DNA from: Acinetobacter kookii
GTDB lineage: Bacteria; Pseudomonadota; Gammaproteobacteria; Pseudomonadales; Moraxellaceae
NCBI RefSeq assembly: GCF_900096895.1
Contig: NZ_FMYO01000015.1
Location: 1-49,319, forward strand
Direction: 5' to 3'
Length of the DNA stretch: 49,319 nucleotides
In this document: positions 1 through 8,387 of the stretch, piece after piece
Numbering within the stretch: the stretch's first letter is position 1
How the letters are laid out: every line of letters begins with the position of its first letter
The notes under the pieces: generated by a model
What the model was told of the DNA's origin: nothing
Database searches by the model: none
The model's input: only the letters and a program-made list of their open reading frames with translations
Translations under genes and position numbers: made by a program

Positions 1-94
1 CGAGTAATTTCTACCATCAATCAATGAAAATAATTTCGATCGATCAACCAGTAAAAATCCACACAAGTTGTTCTTCATAATCTCTTAATGATCT
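1..94 (-). repeat. Left copy of 94-bp terminal inverted repeat (probable rRNA operon leader)
   Basis: These bases are the exact reverse complement of 49225-49318. Read on the minus strand they lie about 100 nt downstream of a strong promoter (195-222), and the same holds at the other end, so both copies look like the conserved leader upstream of 16S rRNA. The 16S gene itself is not in the window. The rRNA identity is inferred from position, promoter strength and duplication, not from rRNA sequence. Confidence 0.65.
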
Positions 95-194
95 TTCTAA
101 CACCTCGTCAGTGCCAGAAGCTGGATTCAATAAACTTAACAACTCAACGCTTCGCGTTTCGTTCGTTTCCGTCTATCTCGTCGGTATGGGGTGC

Positions 195-222
195 ATTCTA
201 GAGGATTTCAGAATCATTGCAA
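195..222 (-). promoter_or_regulatory. Strong rrn-type promoter firing left, out of the window
   Basis: On the minus strand a -35 of TTGCAA (217-222) and a -10 of TAGAAT (195-200) are separated by exactly 16 bp, the spacing typical of rRNA P1 promoters. The transcript would start near 188 and run through the 94-bp repeat to the window edge. It mirrors the promoter at 49099-49126. Confidence 0.65.
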
Positions 223-657
223 CCCCCAATTCACTATATTTTTCACGTATGTATCTTTTTTCTACGAATTTTATTAAAAAATCACTTTTTTATCTAAATT
301 TTGAGCATTTTTATCAAATAAATACCGTATTCATTGCTTTTCAAATATAAACAGCTCGATTTTTTAAGACCTGATAGCTATCAAAAAACCATAAAAAACA
401 GATAAGAGCTAAAAAATGAATCTTTATCTGCAAAATTTTTCTGAATTCTCTAAACAAGATGAGCAATATTTCCTACTTTTCTATCAGACTTATAGATCGC
501 ACACTCAATTTAATGTCTACTGAATATTTTTATATTTACTTTCTTTATCCATCTAAACTTTTTAGTTAGAAAGTATCGAGCTATTTCGTGATAGCTTTAT
601 CTCCCTCACAAATAAACTCGATATTTACAGCATACCTGACAAGAATATAAACCATCA
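223..657. other. AT-rich non-coding region upstream of the left rrn promoter
   Basis: About 430 bases with no credible gene. The base composition is strongly AT, with A/T runs directly upstream of the -35 that could act as an UP element. An open frame at 111-350 (+) runs through promoter and leader and has no ribosome binding site or recognisable protein pattern, so it is not called. Confidence 0.6.
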
Positions 658-951
658 TTAAGCTGCATGTTCCTGAGAGTTACACCCCACCCAGTGCCGC
701 ATTACTTCCATAATCACTTCTTTCTTGCCACTATAGTCTTCAGCAGCAAATAACAATTTAGCCCGACGTGGTAATCGTTCTTTGACTAAGGAAAACAGAA
801 GATAGTGTGATGCGAGATCTAATTGCTGAAACAGGGCTTGTGCTTGGGCAAAGGATTGTTGTTTCTGTTCAGGCGAATCGTATTCAAACAGGAAACGTAA
901 AATGAAATCAATTTCCTGGTCAAAAATATTTTGAGTCTGATAATGGTACAT
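658..951 (-). CDS. Hypothetical protein, 97 aa
   Basis: I do not recognise this protein. It is a short soluble protein without signal peptide or membrane segment, predicted mostly helical, with acidic and aromatic residues in its first third (IDFILRFLFEYDSPEQKQQ) and a basic patch near residue 60 (KERLPRRAKLLF). It sits 9 bp downstream of a small membrane-protein gene on the same strand and may be co-transcribed with it. It is the last gene before the leftward rrn promoter. The frame is complete with an ATG start. Function unknown. Confidence 0.6.
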   Translation of the reverse strand: MYHYQTQNIFDQEIDFILRFLFEYDSPEQKQQSFAQAQALFQQLDLASHYLLFSLVKERLPRRAKLLFAAEDYSGKKEVIMEVMRHWVGCNSQEHAA

Positions 952-960
952 AAATAATAC

Positions 961-1191
961 TTATCCTCTTTTTATAACTTTTATAGATCTTCTTTGAGAC
1001 CTCATATCATGAACATGCTGATAAGGTGATTCAATTTCAGCACTTACACTGCAGTCTAACCTGTATTTTAAATAAATGAAAAATGCAGCAATTGAATAAA
1101 AGCCAAAAGAAATAACGAAAATTTGGAAATAAAAAAGGAAGAGATCTCTCCCAAAATCTCTTCCTTGGAGTTGAATCTTTATTCGATCCAT
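961..1191 (-). CDS. Hypothetical small membrane protein, 76 aa
   Basis: The protein has one clear hydrophobic segment at about residues 18-41 (FLFYFQIFVISFGFYSIAAF), preceded by a short charged N terminus and followed by a basic, Arg/Lys-rich tail, so a single-pass inner-membrane protein with a cytoplasmic tail is plausible. No Shine-Dalgarno is obvious. Its stop lies 9 bp before the ATG of the 97-aa gene. A minus-strand intrinsic terminator (1224-1250) sits just upstream, so this pair needs its own promoter or read-through. No family recognised. Confidence 0.5.
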   Translation of the reverse strand: MDRIKIQLQGRDFGRDLFLFYFQIFVISFGFYSIAAFFIYLKYRLDCSVSAEIESPYQHVHDMRSQRRSIKVIKRG

Positions 1192-1223
1192 CGTGTCATT
1201 ATTATAGTTATCTACAAAAATTT

Positions 1224-1314
1224 AAAAAAAGTCTCCTGGGGAAGAGACTTAAAAATTGCGGAGCTTTTCTTATAAAGTTACCCTCTAGATATGTTTTCTA
1301 CACAATGTCTAGAT
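1224..1314 (-). ncRNA. Candidate small RNA (about 90 nt) with own promoter and terminator
   Basis: On the minus strand a promoter-like pair TTGATT (1344-1349) and TAAGAT (1321-1326) with a 17-bp spacer is followed about 65 nt later by a hairpin AAGTCTC/GAGACTT (1229-1250) and seven Ts (1224-1230), an intrinsic terminator in the minus orientation only. Between them no reading frame of note exists, but a stem CC(a)TCTAGA/TCTAGAGG can form near the 5' end. It lies after the tyrS terminator, so it is not simply the tyrS 3' UTR. It could alternatively be an attenuated leader of the 961-1191 gene. Identity with any known RNA family is not claimed. Confidence 0.4.
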
Positions 1315-1320
1315 GGATAA

Positions 1321-1349
1321 ATCTTAAACATAAAATATGACAAAATCAA
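1321..1349 (-). promoter_or_regulatory. Predicted sigma-70 promoter for the candidate small RNA
   Basis: TTGATT-17 bp-TAAGAT on the minus strand, in an AT-rich gap between the tyrS terminator and the 1224-1250 terminator. Confidence 0.4.
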
Positions 1350-1430
1350 GACAATTGGAAAAATTTAAGTATTGTTTTTATAAGCTTTTTTTTGAATTTA
1401 TTTATTTAAAATATTCATATACGGTACAAA

Positions 1431-1463
1431 AAATAAAAGCAGGCTAAAGCCTGCTTTTATTTC
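1431..1463. terminator. Bidirectional intrinsic terminator after tyrS
   Basis: Stem AATAAAAGCAGGC / GCCTGCTTTTATT with a four-base loop, A-rich on one side and T-rich on the other, 18 bp past the tyrS stop codon. Confidence 0.8.
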
Positions 1464-1480
1464 AATGGCTTAGCACATGC

Positions 1481-2695
1481 TTAATCAATAAAAGTCACTT
1501 TTGCAATTGCTTTTTTACTGGCTTGAACGATCAAAGTCACGTTCTCTTTCACAGAAAAATTAGCATCAACCACATTCCAATCTACTTTAACAGCACCACG
1601 ACCAATCGCATCTTTGGCTTGAGCCGCATTTTTGGTTAAACCCGCAGCACGTAAAATAGAGGTAATAAAGATTTCACCGCCAAATTCCCCACGTGAAATG
1701 GTCACCTCAGGTGTTCCTTCAGGCAATTCACCTTCAGTAATCAGGTTACCCGCACCTTTATGTGCAGTTGCCGCAGCTTCTGCACCGTGGAAACGCTCAA
1801 CCAGTTCAAGCGCGAGAATCTTTTTCACTTCTTGCGGATTACGGCCTTCAGCCACTTCTTTTAACAGCTGCTGGATTTCTTCAATCGACTTGAAGCTTAA
1901 CAGATCAAAATAACGCTCGATCAGAGAGTCTGGCATTGAAAGGACTTTTTGATACATCGCACCCGGTGCATCAAACACGGCAATGTAGTTACCCAAAGAT
2001 TTAGACATTTTATTCACGCCATCTAAACCTTCAAGAATCGGTACCGTAATACAGACTTGTGCTTCCTGGTCATAACGACCTTGCAAAGTACGCCCCATCA
2101 ACAGGTTAAAGGTCTGGTCTGTACCCCCCAGCTCCACGTCAGCATGTAGTGCGACCGAGTCATAACCTTGCACCAATGGATATAAAAATTCATGAATCGC
2201 AATCGGTTGGTGGCTGTTGTAGCGTTTGGTAAAGTCATCACGCTCCAGCATACGCGCTACAGTCTGCTGTGAAGCCAGCTGAATTAAATCAGCTGCAGTT
2301 TTCTGAGCAAACCATTCAGAGTTGAATACCACCTTGGTTTTAGCCGGATCAAGAATTTTAAATACTTGTTCTTGATAGGTTTTTGCATTTTCCAGCACTT
2401 TTTCACGGGACAATGGCGGACGAGTCGCGCTTTTACCTGTGGGATCGCCAATCATGGCGGTGTAGTCGCCAATCAGGAAATAAACTTCATGCCCCAAATC
2501 CTGGAACACTTTCAATTTGTTAATCAGAACCGTATGACCCAAGTGCAAGTCAGGTGCAGTTGGGTCAAAACCCGCTTTAATTTTAAGCGGACGATTTTCT
2601 TTTAATTTCTTCAGAAGATCTTCTTCAGAAATAATTTCATGCGTGCCTCGTTGAATGAGGGCAAGTTGTTCTTCAGCCGGCAGGAAATTTGACAT
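1481..2695 (-). CDS. tyrS: Tyrosyl-tRNA synthetase
   Basis: Class I aminoacyl-tRNA synthetase that charges tRNA-Tyr in the cytosol. The protein (404 aa from the chosen ATG) shows the HIGH-type motif HLGH at about residues 51-54, the KMSKS loop at 229-233, and a C-terminal S4 RNA-binding domain from about 335 ([20 protein letters not shown]). The frame is open six codons further upstream, but the [10 protein letters not shown] start matches the family's usual N terminus and the upstream extension (CLGFV) does not. It is transcribed divergently from anmK, with 81 bp between the two starts, so the promoters overlap. In Acinetobacter tyrS commonly lies next to an rRNA operon, which fits the left edge. 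Confidence 0.97.
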   Translation of the reverse strand: MSNFLPAEEQLALIQRGTHEIISEEDLLKKLKENRPLKIKAGFDPTAPDLHLGHTVLINKLKVFQDLGHEVYFLIGDYTAMIGDPTGKSATRPPLSREKVLENAKTYQEQVFKILDPAKTKVVFNSEWFAQKTAADLIQLASQQTVARMLERDDFTKRYNSHQPIAIHEFLYPLVQGYDSVALHADVELGGTDQTFNLLMGRTLQGRYDQEAQVCITVPILEGLDGVNKMSKSLGNYIAVFDAPGAMYQKVLSMPDSLIERYFDLLSFKSIEEIQQLLKEVAEGRNPQEVKKILALELVERFHGAEAAATAHKGAGNLITEGELPEGTPEVTISRGEFGGEIFITSILRAAGLTKNAAQAKDAIGRGAVKVDWNVVDANFSVKENVTLIVQASKKAIAKVTFID

Positions 2696-2776
2696 CACAA
2701 AACCCAAACACATCAGTTATTCAATTTGTGCGATATACTAACACTTTTTCAGCACATTGCAGGCTTAAGAATAATC

Positions 2777-3904
2777 ATGACAGCGATCTATATTGGGGTA
2801 ATGACCGGCACAAGCATGGATGGTGTCGATATTGTTGCTGCTTCTTTTGATCCCTTACAGCTTCATGCCACCCTCACTTTGCCCTTTGATCCCGATCTTC
2901 GTGACGAACTGATGGCACTTACCCTACCGGGCGACAATGAAATTGACCGTATGGGCAAAGCTGACGTTGCTTTAGCCACCATGATTGGTCAGGGCATTAA
3001 TACGCTCATTGAAAAGAACAACTTAGATCGTAGCCAAATTAAAGCTATCGGTTCGCATGGACAAACCATCCGCCACCGCCCTGAACACGGTTTTACCCTG
3101 CAAATTGGTGATCCCAACATCATTACTGAAATGACAAAAATTCCGGTCATTTCAGATTTTCGTCGTCGCGATATGGCGGCTGGCGGTCAAGGTGCCCCAC
3201 TGGTTCCTGCATTTCATCAAGCCCTGTTTCAGCATGACAGCATTCATCGTGTGATTCTGAATTTGGGCGGGATTGCCAATGTCAGCATGCTGCCTGCCGG
3301 CAAACCCGAAGCCGTTTTTGGTTTTGACACCGGTCCTGCCAACATTCTCATGGATGCCTGGTGTCACCGCTATACCGGTCAACCCTATGATGAAAATGGC
3401 AACTGGGCAGCATACGGACAACCGATTCGCAGCCTGCTGGACCGCTTGCAAGCGCATGAATTTTTCTCCAAAGAACCCCCGAAAAGTACCGGCCGTGAAG
3501 ACTTCAACCTGGAATGGCTGGATGAACAGATTCTCGACTGGCGTAATGACCTAGAATATGACGAGCTAGAAGATACCCCTGAAAATGTTCAGGCAACCTT
3601 AATGAAACTCACTACCCGTGCCATTAAAAAAGCCATTTACCGTTCTGACATGGATACCGGTGAAGTCTATGTCTGCGGTGGCGGAGCCTATAACTCGAAC
3701 CTGCTTGAGCAATTGCGCTGGCGTTTACGCAAACACGAATGGACAGTACAAACCACTGCCGATTTAGGACTGAACCCAACCTGGGTGGAAGCTACTGCTT
3801 TTGCCTGGCTGGCGATGCGTTTTGTGAATCAGCAAAGCGGGAATCTGCCTGCAGTTACAGGTGCAGCAGGCTATCGTATTTTAGGCAGTATTACTGCAGT
3901 CTAA
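2777..3904 (+). CDS. anmK: Anhydro-N-acetylmuramic acid kinase
   Basis: Phosphorylates and opens 1,6-anhydro-MurNAc to MurNAc-6-phosphate during recycling of peptidoglycan fragments. The 375-aa protein begins MTAIYIGVMTGTSMDGVD, the hallmark glycine-rich ATP-binding start of the AnmK family (ASKHA fold), and has the second nucleotide-binding segment VCGGGAYN near residue 315. The frame opens 17 codons upstream but the family starts at this ATG. It neighbours another cell-wall enzyme, the convergent lytic transglycosylase at 4003-5289, whose reaction makes the anhydro-muropeptides from which AnmK substrate derives. Confidence 0.96.
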   Translation: MTAIYIGVMTGTSMDGVDIVAASFDPLQLHATLTLPFDPDLRDELMALTLPGDNEIDRMGKADVALATMIGQGINTLIEKNNLDRSQIKAIGSHGQTIRHRPEHGFTLQIGDPNIITEMTKIPVISDFRRRDMAAGGQGAPLVPAFHQALFQHDSIHRVILNLGGIANVSMLPAGKPEAVFGFDTGPANILMDAWCHRYTGQPYDENGNWAAYGQPIRSLLDRLQAHEFFSKEPPKSTGREDFNLEWLDEQILDWRNDLEYDELEDTPENVQATLMKLTTRAIKKAIYRSDMDTGEVYVCGGGAYNSNLLEQLRWRLRKHEWTVQTTADLGLNPTWVEATAFAWLAMRFVNQQSGNLPAVTGAAGYRILGSITAV

Positions 3905-3933
3905 ATATTTTTTGTTTCAAAGCTTCAGCATAG

Positions 3934-3964
3934 AAAAGGTCTGCTTGATGCAGACCTTTTTTAT
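3934..3964. terminator. Bidirectional terminator between anmK and the transglycosylase gene
   Basis: Perfect stem AAAAGGTCTGC / GCAGACCTTTT with loop TTGAT, then further Ts. It lies between two converging genes and can serve both. Confidence 0.85.
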
Positions 3965-4002
3965 TTCTATACGTTTATTAGTTCTATACTTTACAGAGTC
4001 AC

Positions 4003-5289
4003 TTACCTCATCAGATTTTTGGCATTTTCCTGACGAAAAGCATTCAAAATCTGTTGTCCAGCCCGTCCGGTTGGACTAAGACCCAAACGAATCTGCTCCT
4101 GACGGATCGCTTGACGGGTTTTATCCCCAATCAGGCCATCTACGCTGCCAATGTCATAACCGCGATTGATCAGGAACTGCTGAATTTCACGACGTTCTGC
4201 ACGTGATGTTCCTGCATCATCGGTAGGCCAGGCTTTACTAAAACCGCCTCCACCTTGTAGCCGATCGGACAAATGCGCAATCGCTAATGCATAACTTTCT
4301 GCCGCGTTATAACTATATATAGCATCGAAGTTTTTAAAGACCAGAAATAACGGCCCATTTGCACCTGCAGGTGCCATAAGGCCCGCAGCAGATGACTCGC
4401 TTAAATTACCCTGAATGAGCGCTGTACCATCAGCACGCACCACACCACGACTCACCCAGCTGCTTAAAGCCTTTTTATTGCGACGGCTTTCCCCGGTAAT
4501 GGAAATGCCTTCAGGGATTTTAACTTCAAAACCCCAAGGTTGCCCGGTTTGCCAGCCACGCTTTTTCAGAAAATTTGCAGTTGAAGCCAGAGCATCTGAG
4601 GTACTGGACACCAGATCACGACGACCATCACCATCAAAATCCACCGCCAGCTCTTCATAGGTGGAAGGCATAAACTGGGTATGGCCAAATGCTCCCGCCC
4701 ATGAGCCTTTCATTTGCTGCTCGCTTAAGTCACCGCGTTGTAAAATTCGCATGGTGCTAAAGAATTCGCCACGAAAAAAACCTTGCCGACGCCCTTCACA
4801 ACTTAAAGTACCCAAAGCCTGCAATAAAGGATAACTTCCAGAAATATCGCCAAAGTTACTTTCCACCCCCCAAACAGCGACCACTGTTTCAGCCGGCACT
4901 CCATAAGTGGCTGCAACACGATTCAACACATCACGGTGCTGGGCTAATTTTTGACGCCCGAGTTGCACTCGCTCTTCATCCACCAGACCGGATAAATAGT
5001 CCCAAATCGGAGTCGAAAATTCAGGCTGATAATTCAATTTATCAATCACGGAATAATCGGGGGTTAAATTTTGCGTATAGCGATCATAGGTAGAACCACT
5101 CACACCCGAGTTCATAGCCTGAGTACGTAAATTAGCAATACATTGCTGAAAATTATTTCGCGGAGTCAAAATTTGATTTGAAGGTGTCGTGGAAGTGACT
5201 GTGACAGGTTGACCATTAATAATCAGCTCAGCATTGGCTTGAGTCATGGCAAGGAAAACTGAACCTAAAACGAAAGCTAAGCGCTGCAT
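4003..5289 (-). CDS. MltB-family lytic murein transglycosylase with peptidoglycan-binding domain
   Basis: Periplasmic enzyme that cleaves the glycan strand of peptidoglycan and forms 1,6-anhydro-MurNAc ends. The 428-aa protein has an N-terminal signal peptide ending near ANA (residue 20), an SLT_3/MltB catalytic domain (about 45-345) with the catalytic Glu in VESNFG (E143) and the conserved QFMPSTYEELAVDFDGDGRRD segment, and a C-terminal PG_binding_1 domain (about 365-420). No lipobox cysteine follows the signal, so it looks soluble rather than lipid-anchored. A ribosome binding site AAGGAT lies 6 nt upstream. Exact assignment within the MltB group is not made. Confidence 0.92.
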   Translation of the reverse strand: MQRLAFVLGSVFLAMTQANAELIINGQPVTVTSTTPSNQILTPRNNFQQCIANLRTQAMNSGVSGSTYDRYTQNLTPDYSVIDKLNYQPEFSTPIWDYLSGLVDEERVQLGRQKLAQHRDVLNRVAATYGVPAETVVAVWGVESNFGDISGSYPLLQALGTLSCEGRRQGFFRGEFFSTMRILQRGDLSEQQMKGSWAGAFGHTQFMPSTYEELAVDFDGDGRRDLVSSTSDALASTANFLKKRGWQTGQPWGFEVKIPEGISITGESRRNKKALSSWVSRGVVRADGTALIQGNLSESSAAGLMAPAGANGPLFLVFKNFDAIYSYNAAESYALAIAHLSDRLQGGGGFSKAWPTDDAGTSRAERREIQQFLINRGYDIGSVDGLIGDKTRQAIRQEQIRLGLSPTGRAGQQILNAFRQENAKNLMR

Positions 5290-5425
5290 AGTATCCTTTA
5301 CGATCTTTGAATTTAAATTATGCTTTTACCATACCACCATCAGCACATCGTTTCTGAATCAAATCGTAAATTTAAATTCATTTTCTTCATTTTAAATTCA
5401 TATTTCACTTTTGAATTTAAAAATT

Positions 5426-5434
5426 TTATCCACA
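5426..5434 (+). promoter_or_regulatory. DnaA box (TTATCCACA) in the 5.3-kb array
   Basis: Perfect 9-mer match to the high-affinity DnaA box, inside the TTTAAATTCA array between mltB-like and purK genes. Confidence 0.6.
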
Positions 5435-5531
5435 GGCTTTATTTTTAGATTTTTTAAATTCAAAACACAGGCAAATATGAATTTAAATTTATTATTTTAA
5501 ATTTAAAGCAAAATTTTAAATTCAAATAGCT

Positions 5532-5540
5532 TGTGGATAA
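5532..5540 (-). promoter_or_regulatory. DnaA box (TTATCCACA) in the 5.3-kb array
   Basis: Perfect 9-mer on the minus strand, 98 bp from the first box and in opposite orientation. Confidence 0.6.
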
Positions 5541-5901
5541 GTTAATTCCACTATTTTTATAGTTTTAGAAAGCGAATACTTTAAATTCAAAATCCTATTT
5601 TTTAAATTTAAAAGTTTAAATTCATTTCTCCTTAAACCATTTGAATTCATATTTTTTAAATTCAAATGCACGAGTTTAAATTTAAATTCATATTTTTGAA
5701 TTTATTTTTATCTTTTGAATTTAAAAATTCCTGCATCGTTTTACAACAATAAAACTGAAATACAGAGCCATTCTATTTGTTTGTTTTTTATTCAGTCTAT
5801 TTATAAATCATTGTACAAATAACATACAATTATTTTTTCCTTGTTCCGATAAATGGCATCTTCCTCGAAAAGAGGCGCAATCATGCCCGAACTGCAGGCA
5901 T

Positions 5902-5934
5902 AAAAAAAGCGATCATTGGCATGACCGCTTTTTT
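5902..5934. terminator. Terminator downstream of purK
   Basis: Stem AAAAAAGCG / CGCTTTTTT with an added TCA/TGA pairing after one mismatch and a TTGGCA loop, 18 bp past the purK stop. It works as an intrinsic terminator in both orientations. Confidence 0.8.
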
Positions 5935-5951
5935 ATCATTCAAACTTGGGT

Positions 5952-7073
5952 TTAAATGCTCATATCTTCGCTAAGTGCTAGTGGATTTGGCAAAATTTTC
6001 GCCAATGCGCGGCATAATGCAGTCAGATCAGCACGGTCATTTGGCATCAGGGTGATATGGCCAATCTTACGGCCTTCACGCTCAGTCTTGTTGTAAAGGT
6101 GCAAATGAGCACCATTTAAAGCCAAGACATCTTCAGACTTAGGATGTTGACCAATAATATTGATCATTACCGTTGGGCGAACCACTTCAGTTGAACCCAA
6201 TGGCAAGCCAGCCACCGCACGAATGTGGTTTTCAAACTGCGAGCAAACAGCACCTTCAATTGACCAGTGACCCGAGTTATGCACGCGTGGTGCCATCTCG
6301 TTGGCATACAAGCCTTTGTCAGTGACAAACAGCTCTAGCGTCAATACACCGACATAATTCAAATGATTGAGCAGGCGAGTGATGTAGTCTTGTGCAACCG
6401 GCTGTAAATCGGCACTGTTGGGTGCCGGAACAATCGAATGCGACAAAATGCCGTTGTGATGATGATTTTCAGCCAATGGCCAGGTTTTCACATCACCATT
6501 TTGGCCACGCACTGCAATAATTGAAACTTCACGTGAGAAAGTCACAAAACTTTCTGCAATGAGTTCACCGGCAGGACCAAGTTCTGCCCAAGCCTGATCA
6601 ATCTGATCGGCTGAACGAAGAACAAACTGGCCTTTACCGTCATAACCACCACGTGAGGTTTTCAAAACGATGGGTAAACCAAGTTCTGCCACAGCAGCCT
6701 GCAAGCTCTCAAGTGAAGTAACCGCTTTATAAGGCGCTACCGGAATCTCCAGCTCATCAAACAAGGCTTTTTCAGACAGACGATGCTGTGCAATTGCCAG
6801 AGCCTGACGTGGCGGATGCAATTGTTTTTGCTGGGTTAAAACATCCACATCTTCCAGTGGGGTATTTTCAAATTCCAGGCTGAACACATCTGCACTGTGA
6901 ATGAAATCTTGCAGACCATTTTCAGCTTGACTTGAGATGACCTGGCCCAAAGCTGCAGAAGGGCAATCTGTATTGGCTTCAAAGAAGGTACATTGAATGT
7001 TCAGCGGTAGAGCAGCTTGTGCCATCATACGGCCGAGTTGACCACCACCAAAAATACCGATGGTTTTATCCAT
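5952..7073 (-). CDS. purK: 5-(carboxyamino)imidazole ribonucleotide synthase
   Basis: ATP-grasp enzyme that carboxylates AIR to N5-CAIR with ATP and bicarbonate in de novo purine synthesis. The 373-aa protein starts MDKTIGIFGGGQLGRMM, the glycine-rich preATP-grasp start of PurK, followed by ATP-grasp elements (VLKTSRGGYDGKGQ near residue 140, ANEMAPRVHNSGHWS near residue 258). It lies 27 bp downstream of purE on the same strand, so the two form the usual purEK operon handing over the unstable N5-CAIR. Confidence 0.97.
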   Translation of the reverse strand: MDKTIGIFGGGQLGRMMAQAALPLNIQCTFFEANTDCPSAALGQVISSQAENGLQDFIHSADVFSLEFENTPLEDVDVLTQQKQLHPPRQALAIAQHRLSEKALFDELEIPVAPYKAVTSLESLQAAVAELGLPIVLKTSRGGYDGKGQFVLRSADQIDQAWAELGPAGELIAESFVTFSREVSIIAVRGQNGDVKTWPLAENHHHNGILSHSIVPAPNSADLQPVAQDYITRLLNHLNYVGVLTLELFVTDKGLYANEMAPRVHNSGHWSIEGAVCSQFENHIRAVAGLPLGSTEVVRPTVMINIIGQHPKSEDVLALNGAHLHLYNKTEREGRKIGHITLMPNDRADLTALCRALAKILPNPLALSEDMSI

Positions 7074-7100
7074 AACGTGTGTCCCGTTTTAAGCTTGGCT

Positions 7101-7613
7101 TTAGTTTTGACCAGGAATATTTTTGCTTGCCACTTTTTCAGTTTGCGCAGCGCGGAATTCAGCAACATTTTTGGCAATTTCAGGACGTGTCAGACCTAAA
7201 ATCTGTGCTGCCATAATGGCGGCATTGGTTGCACCAGCAGGACCAATTGCCAAGGTACCCACTGCAATACCGGCTGGCATTTGCACGATCGAAAGCAATG
7301 AATCTACACCGTTGAGGATTGAAGATTTCACCGGTACACCCAGAACAGGTAAATCGGTTTTTGCCGCACACATGCCTGGAAGATGCGCTGCACCGCCAGC
7401 ACCGGCAATAATCACCTGAATGCCACGCTCACGCGCTGTTTCCGCATATTCAAATAAACGGTCTGGAGTACGGTGTGCAGAAACAACTTCCGCTTCAAAT
7501 GGGACGCCAAGCTGTTTCAGCATATTGGCAGTGTGTTCCAGAGTTGCCCAGTCAGATTGGGAACCCATGATAATTCCAACGAGAGGTTGAGTGTCTGCAG
7601 CAGCCGCATTCAT
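7101..7613 (-). CDS. purE: N5-carboxyaminoimidazole ribonucleotide mutase
   Basis: Converts N5-CAIR to CAIR, the step after PurK. The chosen product is 170 aa and contains the class I PurE signatures [10 protein letters not shown] near the N terminus, SAHRTPDR, and [11 protein letters not shown]. The frame is open for another 23 codons, but the start [13 protein letters not shown] gives the family's usual length and has GGAA about 9 nt upstream; the longer extension is hydrophobic and unlike PurE. First gene of the purEK operon. Confidence 0.96.
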   Translation of the reverse strand: MNAAAADTQPLVGIIMGSQSDWATLEHTANMLKQLGVPFEAEVVSAHRTPDRLFEYAETARERGIQVIIAGAGGAAHLPGMCAAKTDLPVLGVPVKSSILNGVDSLLSIVQMPAGIAVGTLAIGPAGATNAAIMAAQILGLTRPEIAKNVAEFRAAQTEKVASKNIPGQN

Positions 7614-7792
7614 TGCAAATGTTCCATAAACGAATGTAAGGAAGGATAAATCTCGACAAGAGCCAAGTTTTAAATGAATCACAAGCCCGATATTATAGAC
7701 TGATTTTTCATCTCACCAAAATTTAACAGCACAAGCAGGCGGATATTTTCATTTTTTTTATAGAAATCACTGAAAATAGGGCAGTGGCCAAT

Positions 7793-8131
7793 TTACTGGC
7801 TACGGAATACAAAATAAATACAGCCCACCAAACACAGCCCTGCCCACACATAATCCAGTTTAAAAGGCTGTTTAAACAGAAAAATCATAAAAGGCACAAA
7901 CACCAGCAAGGTCACCACTTCCTGGGTAATCTTCATTTGTCCCACGGCCCAGCCTTGTTGGGCAAGCAGGCGAGTGGCCGGAATCATAAAGCTATATTCA
8001 AGCAGGGCAATTACCCAGCCAAATAAAATTGCTTGCCAGATTGGCGCACCATGTAAAAATTTAAGATGACCATACCAGGCCAATGTCATAAAGCAGTTGG
8101 AAATAATTAAAAGCAGCAGGGCAAAGTACAT
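7793..8131 (-). CDS. DMT-superfamily (DUF486) small membrane protein
   Basis: A 112-aa inner-membrane protein with four hydrophobic helices (about 2-22, 32-50, 70-88, 92-109) and the pattern of the DUF486 family: N-terminal NCFMTLAWYGHLKF, then FSMIPATR-like SFMIPATRLLAQ, and a C-terminal GLCLVGCIYFVF. DUF486 proteins resemble half-size drug/metabolite transporters; the substrate is unknown. It stands alone between purE and the divergent mpl, with no clear ribosome binding site. Confidence 0.85.
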   Translation of the reverse strand: MYFALLLLIISNCFMTLAWYGHLKFLHGAPIWQAILFGWVIALLEYSFMIPATRLLAQQGWAVGQMKITQEVVTLLVFVPFMIFLFKQPFKLDYVWAGLCLVGCIYFVFRSQ

Positions 8132-8387
8132 AGTCAGTTCATCTGGAATAACTGCAAATATTTTACGTTTTTACCATAAAAAAGCATGTGATTTCCTGAC
8201 TGATTTTAGCTCGGAGAAATCCCGATCCCAAAGCCTCCTAAACTACTGGATGTAATGCCGGGAATAGATACAAGAAAGACTATCTTTTCCGCAAAACCCT
8301 TGATATCGTTGCTTTCAAATTGAATAAATCATGACAACACCACCAACAACAACGTGATGTGTCTAAAAAGCAGTGGAGTTAAAACGC

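Larger units (their letters stand above)
5300..5730. repeat. Array of TTTAAATTCA motifs with two DnaA boxes
   Basis: In this non-coding gap I count at least twelve exact copies of the decamer TTTAAATTCA in either orientation, beginning at 5308, 5371, 5391, 5412, 5453, 5478, 5515, 5580, 5615, 5655, 5681 and 5716, plus variants ending in TTTA. Two perfect DnaA boxes are embedded: TTATCCACA at 5426-5434 and its complement at 5532-5540. The same decamer and boxes recur at oriC and at 33.05-33.23 kb. The motif is symmetric at its core (TTTAAA), so it could be a binding site for a dimeric protein or an unwinding element. Nothing here looks coding. Confidence 0.75.

Noticed and set aside
111..350. 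79-codon open frame on the + strand
   Set aside because: It runs antisense through the predicted rrn leader and promoter, lacks a ribosome binding site, and its translation shows no protein-like pattern.
5300..5730. CRISPR-like interpretation of the repeated motif
   Set aside because: Repeats are only 10 bp, occur in both orientations and at irregular spacing with no unique spacers of constant size, and no cas genes are present.
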